From positions 1-6,247 of the forward strand of contig CAMCWJ010000175.1 of NCBI GenBank assembly GCA_945882475.1: 6,247 nt of DNA, written 5' to 3'. This stretch comes from Bifidobacterium breve (GTDB taxonomy: Bacteria > Actinomycetota > Actinomycetes > Mycobacteriales > Mycobacteriaceae). The notes under the pieces are model-generated. The model was not told the origin of the DNA, ran no database searches, and worked only from the letters and a program-made list of their open reading frames with translations. Positions within the stretch are counted from its first letter, which is position 1. The number at the start of each line of letters is the position of its first letter. Shown here in pieces: positions 1 to 5,393 of the stretch. The position numbers were made by a program, and so were the translations under genes.

Positions 1-474
1 CAGTCCTCGCTCGGCCTGCTCGATGAATGCCCGGACTTCGACAGCGTTTTCGACCCGGTGAACCGGGTGCTGCTGCCGCGTGCCGACATCGCCACCGAGA
101 CCCTCGCCGAGGGTCTGCGGGAACGCGGCTGGGAGATCGAGGACGTCACCGCCTACCGCACGGTGCGCGCCGCGCCGCCGGCCGCCGAGACCAGGGAGAT
201 GATCAAGACCGGCGGATTCGACGCGGTCTGCTTCACCTCCTCCTCGACGGTGCGCAACCTCGTCGGCATCGCCGGAAAGCCGCACACCCGGACGATCGTC
301 GCCTGCATCGGTCCCAAGACCGCGGAGACCGCAGCCGAGTTCGGCCTGCGCGTCGACGTCCAGCCGGAGACCGCGGCCGTCGGCCCTCTCGTCGACGCGC
401 TCGCCGAGCATGCCGCCCGGTTGCGCGCCGAGGGTGCATTGCCGCCGCCGCGCAAGAAGACCCGTCGCCGGTAG
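1..474 (+). CDS. hemD: Uroporphyrinogen-III synthase domain (HemD), 3' part of the gene only
   Basis: This is the C-terminal 157 residues of a HemD protein; the reading frame is open to the left edge, so the start is outside the window. The enzyme cyclises hydroxymethylbilane to uroporphyrinogen III, inverting ring D, in the cytoplasm. The visible part carries typical HemD features: the VLLPRADIA segment (about residues 23-31 of the fragment), the VTAYRTV strand leading into the second lobe, the DAVCFTSSSTVRNL stretch with the Ser/Thr-rich turn of the active-site cleft, and ACIGPKTAETA near the end. It finishes in a basic tail (PRKKTRRR). In mycobacteria hemD usually encodes a fusion with an N-terminal uroporphyrinogen-III C-methyltransferase domain; whether that holds here cannot be seen. 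The stop TAG at 472-474 overlaps the ribosome binding site of hemB, and the hemB start lies 13 bp further on, so the two are co-transcribed. The in-frame GTG at 58 is an internal valine, not a start. Confidence 0.93.
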   Translation, partial: QSSLGLLDECPDFDSVFDPVNRVLLPRADIATETLAEGLRERGWEIEDVTAYRTVRAAPPAAETREMIKTGGFDAVCFTSSSTVRNLVGIAGKPHTRTIVACIGPKTAETAAEFGLRVDVQPETAAVGPLVDALAEHAARLRAEGALPPPRKKTRRR

Positions 475-480
475 GGGTGA
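473..480 (+). promoter_or_regulatory. Ribosome binding site of hemB, overlapping the hemD stop codon
   Basis: AGGGGTGA matches the anti-Shine-Dalgarno complement well and lies 7 nt before the TTG at 488. It includes the last two bases of the hemD TAG stop. It decides the unusual TTG start and implies coupling of hemB translation to termination of hemD. Confidence 0.65.
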
Positions 481-487
481 ACGGCTG

Positions 488-1465
488 TTGACGTCGTTGC
501 ACCGCCCCCGGCGGTTGCGCGCCACCCCGGCCCTGCGCCGCCTGGTCGCGCAGACCTCGTTGGAACCACGTCATCTCGTGCTGCCGATGTTCGTCGCCGA
601 CGGTATCGACGAGCCCCGTGCCATCGCGTCCATGCCCGGGGTGGTTCAGCACACCAGGGAGTCGCTGCGCCGGGCCGCCGCCGACGCGGTCGCCGCCGGT
701 GTCGGCGGGCTGATGATCTTCGGCGTACCGCGACAGCAGGACCGCGACGCCACCGGCTCGGCCGGGGTGCATCCGGACGGGATCCTCAACGTGGCACTGC
801 GTGACCTCGCCGCGGACCTCGGCGACGCCACGGTGTTGATGGCCGACACCTGCCTCGATGAGTTCACCGACCACGGCCACTGCGGCGTGCTCGACTCGGA
901 TGGCCGGGTCGACAACGACGCCACGAATGTCCTATACGCCAAACTTGCTGTTGCGCAGGCGAAGTCGGGCGCCCACGTCGTCGGACCGAGCGGCATGATG
1001 GACGGTCAGGTGGCCGCCATCCGGGACGGACTCGATGCCGCCGGATTCACCGACGTGGTCATCCTGGCCTATGCCGCGAAGTTCGCATCGGCGTTCTACG
1101 GTCCATTCCGAGAGGCGGTCGGGTCCGGTTTGACCGGCGACCGGCGCACGTATCAGCAGGACGGCGGCAACTTCCGCGAAGCGCTGCGGGAGATCGACCT
1201 CGACCTCGATGAGGGAGCCGACATCGTGATGGTCAAGCCCGCGATGGCCTACCTGGACGTGGTGCGCGCGGCAGCGGAGATCTCGCCGGTGCCGGTGGCG
1301 GCGTATCAGGTCTCCGGGGAGTACGCGATGATCAGCGCTGCCGCGGCCAACGGCTGGGTGGACGGTCGGGCGGCGGCACTGGAGTCGCTGATCAGCATTC
1401 GTCGCGCCGGCGCCGACATCGTGCTCAGCTACTGGGCGGCCGAGGCGGCGGGTTGGCTGGCATGA
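488..1465 (+). CDS. hemB: Porphobilinogen synthase (delta-aminolevulinic acid dehydratase) HemB
   Basis: HemB condenses two 5-aminolevulinate molecules to porphobilinogen, the first common step toward heme, siroheme and cobalamin. The protein is 325 residues if started at TTG 488, the usual family length, and is an (alpha/beta)8 barrel. The two Schiff-base lysines are K198 (in AYAAKFASAFYGPF) and K250 (in VMVKPA). Other family blocks are LVLPMFV (30-36), GVLDSDGRVDND (133-144), GPSGMMDGQVAAIR (167-179) and AAYQVSGEYAMI (271-282). The metal loop reads DTCLDEFTDHGHCG (120-133): it keeps Cys122 and Cys132 but has Asp124 where the Escherichia coli zinc site has its middle cysteine. The M. tuberculosis protein, as I recall it, has the same loop. 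TTG 488 is chosen because a good ribosome binding site lies 7 nt upstream and no ATG or GTG occurs nearby in frame; an open frame back to 410 overlaps hemD and gives a non-homologous N-terminus. The stop TGA overlaps the next start as ATGA. Confidence 0.96.
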   Translation: MTSLHRPRRLRATPALRRLVAQTSLEPRHLVLPMFVADGIDEPRAIASMPGVVQHTRESLRRAAADAVAAGVGGLMIFGVPRQQDRDATGSAGVHPDGILNVALRDLAADLGDATVLMADTCLDEFTDHGHCGVLDSDGRVDNDATNVLYAKLAVAQAKSGAHVVGPSGMMDGQVAAIRDGLDAAGFTDVVILAYAAKFASAFYGPFREAVGSGLTGDRRTYQQDGGNFREALREIDLDLDEGADIVMVKPAMAYLDVVRAAAEISPVPVAAYQVSGEYAMISAAAANGWVDGRAAALESLISIRRAGADIVLSYWAAEAAGWLA

Positions 1466-1884
1466 GCGTGCCCCCACCCGACGGAACGCCGTCGCGACCC
1501 GACGACGTCGACACCGGATTCTGGCTGTGGGTCGTCGCGCTGCCACTGCTGGTGGTCGGCCAGTTGGTCGATGTGTTCACCAGTGCGCCCGAGGGGCAGT
1601 CGCGGGCGGTGATGGGTGCCGCCGCCTTCATCACCCTGGCCGTCGGGGTGGTGGTGCTGACTTTCCTGCTGCTGCTGCGGTCGGGTTACCGGTGGACCCG
1701 CACGCTGCTGACGGCCGGCGGTGTGGGCACCATCGTCTACACCGCGATGAGCCTGTTCGGGGTGCCGCGGGAGACCTTGCCGGCCGTCGTCTTCGCGGTC
1801 ACCGGGATCATCGGCTCGGTGCTCATCGGTGGCGGGATCGTGGCGTTGCACCGGCCCGATGCGCACGGCTTCTTCGTGCGGTGA
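1462..1884 (+). CDS. Four-pass membrane protein of unknown function, Rv0513-like by position
   Basis: This 140-residue protein has a short Pro/Asp-rich cytoplasmic-looking N-terminus (1-19) followed by four hydrophobic segments at about residues 20-39, 49-72, 80-99 and 106-129, and a short polar tail. Basic residues in the loop after the second segment (LLRSGYRWTR, 71-80) suggest that this loop is cytoplasmic. No catalytic motif is visible. The start is ATG 1462, sharing ATGA with the hemB stop, so translation is probably coupled; no separate ribosome binding site is evident. Its place directly after hemB matches M. tuberculosis Rv0513, annotated there as a conserved membrane protein, but the equivalence is inferred from position and general character. 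A link to heme metabolism is possible only through co-transcription. Confidence 0.85.
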   Translation: MSVPPPDGTPSRPDDVDTGFWLWVVALPLLVVGQLVDVFTSAPEGQSRAVMGAAAFITLAVGVVVLTFLLLLRSGYRWTRTLLTAGGVGTIVYTAMSLFGVPRETLPAVVFAVTGIIGSVLIGGGIVALHRPDAHGFFVR

Positions 1885-1898
1885 ATAGGCTCGCGCCC

Positions 1899-2327
1899 AT
1901 GACACCCAGCGATCGTTCCCCCAGCCCGTCGAATCCCGGGTTCTGGTCGCTGGTCGCCGGTGCGGTGCTGCTGCTGGCCGGGGGACTGTTCACGGCCACC
2001 ATCGACTTCGGCTATCTCCGGCAGATCGCCCAGGAGTCGGTGTCGGATCAGGCGGTCCGCGATGCGCTGCTGCAGTACCGGGGGATCGGCGGACTATGCG
2101 TGCTCGGCGGCGCGCTGCTGCTGGGCCTCGCCCTGCGCGCCCGCAACGGCGATCCGCGGGTACACCGGGCGACCACTGCGCTGGCGTTGACGATCGTCGT
2201 TCTGATCGGTGCGGGAGCGGCACTGGGCGTCGGCGGGATTCACGTGCTGTCGCTGCTGAGTCTGCCGCCGATCATCGTCGGGGCGCTGCTGGGAATCCGG
2301 CCGCGGGAAGCGGAGTCCAATGTCTGA
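1899..2327 (+). CDS. Four-pass membrane protein of unknown function
   Basis: This 142-residue protein starts with a Ser/Pro-rich polar stretch (MTPSDRSPSPSNPGF) and has four hydrophobic segments at about residues 15-33, 63-80, 92-112 and 115-133. A 28-residue loop after the first (TIDFGYLRQIAQESVSDQAVRDALLQYR) is amphipathic and probably extracytoplasmic if the N-terminus is inside. The second and third segments are joined by a basic loop (ALRARNGDPRVHRA), which fits a cytoplasmic side. I chose ATG 1899, 14 bp after the preceding stop. GTG 1881, which overlaps that stop as GTGA and adds six residues (MNRLAP), is an alternative; neither has a strong ribosome binding site. No family is recognised with confidence. 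It could be a distant relative of the preceding gene, since both are four-pass proteins of about 140 residues whose first segment begins with a similar GFW motif, but the sequences otherwise differ. Confidence 0.8.
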   Translation: MTPSDRSPSPSNPGFWSLVAGAVLLLAGGLFTATIDFGYLRQIAQESVSDQAVRDALLQYRGIGGLCVLGGALLLGLALRARNGDPRVHRATTALALTIVVLIGAGAALGVGGIHVLSLLSLPPIIVGALLGIRPREAESNV

Positions 2328-2351
2328 GGAGTCTGATGTCTGAGAAGTCTC
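2320..2351 (+). repeat. Tandem 16-bp imperfect duplication at a gene junction
   Basis: Two adjacent copies, 2320-2335 (ATGTCTGAGGAGTCTG) and 2336-2351 (ATGTCTGAGAAGTCTC), match at 14 of 16 positions. The first copy contains the stop codon of the upstream membrane protein (TGA 2325-2327) and a GAGGAG ribosome binding site; the second carries the start of the next gene. Because 16 is not a multiple of three, the first ATG opens only a 7-codon frame (MSEESDV, then TGA 2341-2343). Confidence 0.75.
2326..2331 (+). promoter_or_regulatory. Ribosome binding site for the gene at 2336
   Basis: GAGGAG, 4 nt before ATG 2336 (slightly short spacing), is the only good Shine-Dalgarno match at this junction. 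It favours ATG 2336 over ATG 2320, which would terminate after seven codons. Confidence 0.6.
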
Positions 2352-2818
2352 CGACGGTGTACTACGAGCCGGGCGCAAGCTGGTGGTGGTTGCTCGGAGG
2401 ACCGATCGCCGCGCTCGCCATGGTGTTAGTGCAGCACCTGGCCGGACTGGGCTGGCAACCCACGGTGCCGCTGCTGTTTCTGGTGGTGGTCTCCGGTGCC
2501 CAGGGTCTGCAGGTCAAGGCCGCGCGAATCCACACCAGCCTCGAACTGACCCGCGAGCACCTGCGCCAAGGGGTGGAGATCACCCCGCTGAAGGACATCC
2601 TCGGGGTGTATCCCGAACCGGAGAATTCCGTCAAATCCGGTGAGCCGCTGGAGAAGTGGCAGACGTCGCGGGCTTTCGGCGAGGTGTCCGGGATACCCAA
2701 GAGACGCACCGCGATCGGGGTCAAGCTGACCGGCGGCCGCAATGCCCAGGCCTGGGCGCGCAACGATGGGGCACTGCGGGCCGCGCTGACCGAACTGGTC
2801 GGTGAGGTTCCGGCGTGA
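2336..2818 (+). CDS. Two-pass membrane protein with a C-terminal PH-like domain, function unknown
   Basis: This 160-residue protein begins MSEKSPTVYYEPG, then has two hydrophobic segments at about 16-36 (starting SWWWLLGGP) and 42-58, separated by a short loop. The rest, about 60-155, is soluble and rich in beta-strand patterns: KAARIHTSLELTREHLRQG, then ITPLKDILGVYPEP, then RTAIGVKLTGGRNAQAWARN, and a final helix DGALRAALTELV. Two N-terminal membrane segments followed by a domain with this strand-strand-helix order resemble DUF3093 and other bacterial PH-like membrane proteins; this is an architectural resemblance, not a confirmed family match. The N-terminus would be cytoplasmic with the PH-like part also inside. 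The gene lies 8 bp after the preceding stop and ends with GTGA shared with the next gene, so it belongs to the same transcript. No enzymatic motif is seen. Confidence 0.85.
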   Translation: MSEKSPTVYYEPGASWWWLLGGPIAALAMVLVQHLAGLGWQPTVPLLFLVVVSGAQGLQVKAARIHTSLELTREHLRQGVEITPLKDILGVYPEPENSVKSGEPLEKWQTSRAFGEVSGIPKRRTAIGVKLTGGRNAQAWARNDGALRAALTELVGEVPA

Positions 2819-3072
2819 GGCACGCCGTTCAACTGGTCCTTGCCCTGGCCGCTGCCGCCGCTGCGGCATGGTGCTGGCCGCGGGTCAGCAGCCTGGTCGA
2901 TGTGGCACCGGTCACCGAGGGGCAACCGGCCACCGTGTCGGTGGTCTACAGCGCGCCCGTGCTGCTGCTGGTGCTGGTGCTGGTGACCGCGGCGGGCGTG
3001 CTGGCGGTACTCGGGGTGGCGGGGTGGCGCCGACGTCGGCCGCGCCACCGCCTTGATACCTATACCCCCTAG
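2815..3072 (+). CDS. Small two-pass membrane protein, possibly Rv0514-like
   Basis: This 85-residue protein starts at GTG 2815, overlapping the previous stop as GTGA, which indicates translational coupling. It has an alanine-rich hydrophobic N-terminal segment (about 4-20), a polar loop (21-47, RVSSLVDVAPVTEGQPATVSV), a second leucine/valine-rich segment (about 48-70) and a strongly basic tail (WRRRRPRHR, 71-79). By the positive-inside rule both termini are cytoplasmic and the loop is outside. M. tuberculosis Rv0514 is a small membrane protein in the matching place, but I assign this by position only. The last codons and the TAG stop (3070-3072) lie inside the copper-operator palindrome of the next gene, so operator and promoter sequence constrain its C-terminus (DTYTP). 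A short read-through or truncated form is not indicated. Function is unknown. Confidence 0.75.
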   Translation: MRHAVQLVLALAAAAAAAWCWPRVSSLVDVAPVTEGQPATVSVVYSAPVLLLVLVLVTAAGVLAVLGVAGWRRRRPRHRLDTYTP

Positions 3073-3081
3073 GGGTATAGT
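3053..3081 (+). promoter_or_regulatory. Promoter of the copper ATPase gene (SigA type)
   Basis: TTGATA (-35, 3053-3058) and TATAGT (-10, 3076-3081) are separated by exactly 17 bp, each differing from the vegetative consensus by one base. The predicted transcription start is about 3088-3089, coinciding with the GTG start codon at 3089, which implies a leaderless transcript. The promoter lies inside the end of the upstream small membrane gene. Confidence 0.8.
3060..3080. promoter_or_regulatory. CsoR-type copper operator palindrome
   Basis: A perfect inverted repeat has arms CTATACCCC (3060-3068) and GGGGTATAG (3072-3080) around a 3-base centre. TATACCCC/GGGGTATA arms are typical of operators bound by CsoR-family Cu(I)-sensing repressors, and mycobacterial RicR sites have a related form. 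The site fills the space between the -35 and -10 boxes, so a bound repressor would block RNA polymerase, and Cu(I) binding to it would release transcription of the ATPase. The repressor gene is not in this window. Whether CsoR or RicR binds cannot be decided from sequence alone. Confidence 0.85.
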
Positions 3082-3088
3082 TCGGACT

Positions 3089-5203
3089 GTGACGACGACG
3101 GATCTCCACCTGCATGGGATGAACTGTGCTTCCTGCGCCTCGACGATCGAAGGTGGCCTCAACCGCCTTGATGGAGTGGCGGCTACGGTCAACTTCGCGA
3201 TCGAGCAGGCTCATGTCGAGCACGATCCGCAGGTGAGCGCAGGCGAACTGATCGGTGCGGTCGAGGCATCCGGTTACCACGCTTCGGTGATCGACCACAC
3301 TCGGATGGACCACGGCGACCACATGAACCACGACCTGCCGGACGAGCAATTGCGTCCGCGGCTGATCGTCTCGGCAGTGCTGGCCGTCCCGGTGGTGGCG
3401 CTGTCGATGGTGATGGCCGCGCAGTTCCCCGGCTGGCAGTGGTTGGTTCTCGTGCTGACCACGCCGATCGTGCTCTGGGGCGGATACCCGTTTCACTCCG
3501 CTGCGCTCAACAGTGCCCGCCATGGTGCGTCCACCATGGACACCCTGGTATCGCTGGGCACCCTGTCCGCCTATCTGTGGTCGGCCTTCGTCGTGTTCAC
3601 CGGGGCCGCCACGCACGGACACGGGCACGTGTACTTCGAAGTCGCCGCCGTGGTCACGGTGTTCCTTTTGGCTGGTCGCTTCGCCGAGGCCAGGGCGAAG
3701 CGGTCGGCCGGTTCGGCGCTGCGCGCCCTGCTGGCCCTCGGCGCCAAGGAGGCCACCGTGGTGCGGGACGGTGCGGAGGTCCGGATTCCCGCCAATGAAC
3801 TCGTCGTCGGTGACGTAATCGTGGTGCGCCCGGGGGAGCGCGTCGCCACCGACGGTGTGGTGATTGATGGCGCCTCAGCGTTGGATACCTCGGCGATGAC
3901 CGGTGAGTCGATCCCGGACGATGTGTCCGCCGGCGACCCGGTGCTCGGAGGTTCGGTCAACACCTATGGTCGGATTCTGTTGCGTGCCAGCCGGGTTGGG
4001 GCCGATACCCAACTTGCCCGGATGGCCCGCATGGTCTCCGACGCGCAGAGCGGCAAGGCGTCGATCCAACGGCTGGCTGATCGGGTCTCGGCGGTGTTTG
4101 TTCCCGTCGTCCTGGGTATTGCCGCTCTCACGCTGGCCGGCTGGCTGGTCACCGGACACCCGGCCACGGCGGCGTTCACCGCGGCGGTCGCGGTGCTGAT
4201 CATCGCCTGCCCGTGCGCGTTGGGTCTGGCCACGCCGACGGCGATCCTGGTCGGCACCGGCCGCGGCGCCCAACTCGGGGTCTTGATCAAGACGCCCCGG
4301 GTGCTCGAGACCGTGACCGGAATCGACACCGTCGTGCTGGACAAAACCGGAACCGTCACGACAGGCGAGATGAGTGTGGAAGCCCTCGAGGTGGTGCCCG
4401 GCGAGGACGCCGATGTGGTGCTGGGGCGCGCGGCGGCGGTGGAGGCCGCATCCGAGCATCCGGTCGCGGCCGCGATCGTTCGCGCCGCCCGCGAGCGTGG
4501 CTTGACTCCGGCCCCGGTGACCGAATTCGTCAATGACCCCGGAACGGGGGTCAAGGGTGTGGTGGACGGCTACGCGGTGCGGGTGACGCGCGCCGCCGAC
4601 TCGGACGGCCGGACCAGCGTCGAGGTCAGTTGGGATGGTGTGCGCCGCGGCGTGATCCGGCTGGCCGATGCGGTCAAGCCGACCAGTGCCGAGGCCATCG
4701 CGGAACTGAAGGCCATGGGCGTGACCCCGATGCTTCTCACCGGTGACAACCAGGCAGTGGCTGCCCGGGTCGCCGCCCAGGTCGGAATCGCCGCCACCGA
4801 TGTCATCGCCGGGGTGCTGCCCTCGCAAAAGGCCGAAGCCGTCCGGGCTTTGCAGGCCCGCGGCCGCCGGGTGGCCATGGTCGGCGACGGCGTCAACGAC
4901 TCGGTGGCGTTGGCGAGTGCCGATATCGGGATGGCGATGGGCACCGGCACCGATGCGGCCATTGAGGCCGGCGACATCACCCTGGTGCGCGGCGATCTGC
5001 GCACGGTCCCGACCGCGCTGCGACTGTCGTCGCGCACGCTGCGGATCATCAAGCAGAATCTGTTCTGGGCGTTTGGCTACAACGCCGCGGCGATCCCACT
5101 GGCTGCGCTGGGACTGCTGAACCCAATGATCGCCGGTGCGGCGATGGCGGTGTCCTCGGTTCAAGTGGTGGCCAATATCCAGCGGCTCAAGCGATTTCGC
5201 TGA
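3089..5203 (+). CDS. Cu(I)-exporting P1B-type ATPase (CopA/CtpV type)
   Basis: This complete 704-residue inner-membrane pump uses ATP to move Cu(I) out of the cytoplasm. In order: one N-terminal metal-binding domain with GMNCASC (Cys13, Cys16); a His/Met-rich linker (about 70-81); membrane helices at about 91-110, 118-132, 151-170 and 181-198; an actuator domain with TGES (271-274); helices at about 336-354 and 362-381, the latter with the Cys-Pro-Cys copper site (374-376); the phosphorylation motif DKTGT with Asp418; the nucleotide-binding domain with SEHP (His457-Pro458); TGDN (551-554) and GDGVND (599-604); and final helices with Tyr664-Asn665 and M686-x-x-S689-S690. The CPC, YN and MxxSS set defines the Cu(I) subgroup. 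It is somewhat shorter than the 750-770 residues usual for M. tuberculosis CtpA, CtpB and CtpV. GTG 3089 is chosen because it follows the -10 box by 7 nt and gives a normal HMA N-terminus; a TTG at 3053 lies upstream of the transcription start. No Shine-Dalgarno is present. Expression should be copper-induced through the 3060-3080 operator. Confidence 0.95.
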   Translation: MTTTDLHLHGMNCASCASTIEGGLNRLDGVAATVNFAIEQAHVEHDPQVSAGELIGAVEASGYHASVIDHTRMDHGDHMNHDLPDEQLRPRLIVSAVLAVPVVALSMVMAAQFPGWQWLVLVLTTPIVLWGGYPFHSAALNSARHGASTMDTLVSLGTLSAYLWSAFVVFTGAATHGHGHVYFEVAAVVTVFLLAGRFAEARAKRSAGSALRALLALGAKEATVVRDGAEVRIPANELVVGDVIVVRPGERVATDGVVIDGASALDTSAMTGESIPDDVSAGDPVLGGSVNTYGRILLRASRVGADTQLARMARMVSDAQSGKASIQRLADRVSAVFVPVVLGIAALTLAGWLVTGHPATAAFTAAVAVLIIACPCALGLATPTAILVGTGRGAQLGVLIKTPRVLETVTGIDTVVLDKTGTVTTGEMSVEALEVVPGEDADVVLGRAAAVEAASEHPVAAAIVRAARERGLTPAPVTEFVNDPGTGVKGVVDGYAVRVTRAADSDGRTSVEVSWDGVRRGVIRLADAVKPTSAEAIAELKAMGVTPMLLTGDNQAVAARVAAQVGIAATDVIAGVLPSQKAEAVRALQARGRRVAMVGDGVNDSVALASADIGMAMGTGTDAAIEAGDITLVRGDLRTVPTALRLSSRTLRIIKQNLFWAFGYNAAAIPLAALGLLNPMIAGAAMAVSSVQVVANIQRLKRFR

Positions 5204-5251
5204 CCTCATGAGCGGTCACAGTGGCACCAGCCGACGGCTACCACTATCTTC

Positions 5252-5299
5252 TCCCGCCTCTTAGCGACTAAGTCTGACCTGAGTCGCTAAGAGGCGGGA
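5252..5299. terminator. Long perfect hairpin between convergent genes, likely bidirectional terminator
   Basis: The arms TCCCGCCTCTTAGCGACT (5252-5269) and AGTCGCTAAGAGGCGGGA (5282-5299) pair perfectly over 18 bp around a 12-nt loop. The hairpin starts 48 bp after the ATPase stop and ends 94 bp before the minus-strand DUF389 stop, so it is placed to end both transcripts. There is no T-tract on either side, which is common for proposed mycobacterial terminators but makes the termination role less certain. A smaller palindrome (CTTAG-CGA-CTAAG, 5260-5272) is nested in the left arm and loop. It could instead be a member of a dispersed repeat family. Confidence 0.6.
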
Positions 5300-5393
5300 A
5301 CATACCTGCCGGATCGCTTGGTCGGCACTGTTGGTGTCGGTGCTGTGACCCAACAGGTTCGCCGGGCGTACCGGGATGATCTGGTTGACCGGC

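Noticed and set aside
410..487. N-terminal extension of hemB into hemD
   Set aside because: The extra residues are Arg-rich out-of-frame hemD sequence with no HemB homology, and a good ribosome binding site supports TTG 488.
3053..3088. Upstream TTG start for the copper ATPase adding 12 residues
   Set aside because: It falls in the -35 box and before the predicted transcription start, and the extra residues only translate the operator palindrome.
3047..3172. 11-bp direct repeat ACCGCCTTGAT at 3047-3057 and 3162-3172
   Set aside because: The second copy is inside the ATPase coding sequence with no matching -10 box or palindrome; chance recurrence is the simplest explanation.
3875..5209. Long minus-strand open frame opposite the copper ATPase
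   Set aside because: It is the antisense of a gene with complete P-type ATPase motifs; the translation is rich in Arg, His and Gly and shows no domain. Such frames are expected in high-GC DNA.
5208..5264. Short plus-strand open frame (18 codons) after the ATPase
   Set aside because: No ribosome binding site, it runs into the hairpin arm, and the translation is Ser/Arg-rich without features.
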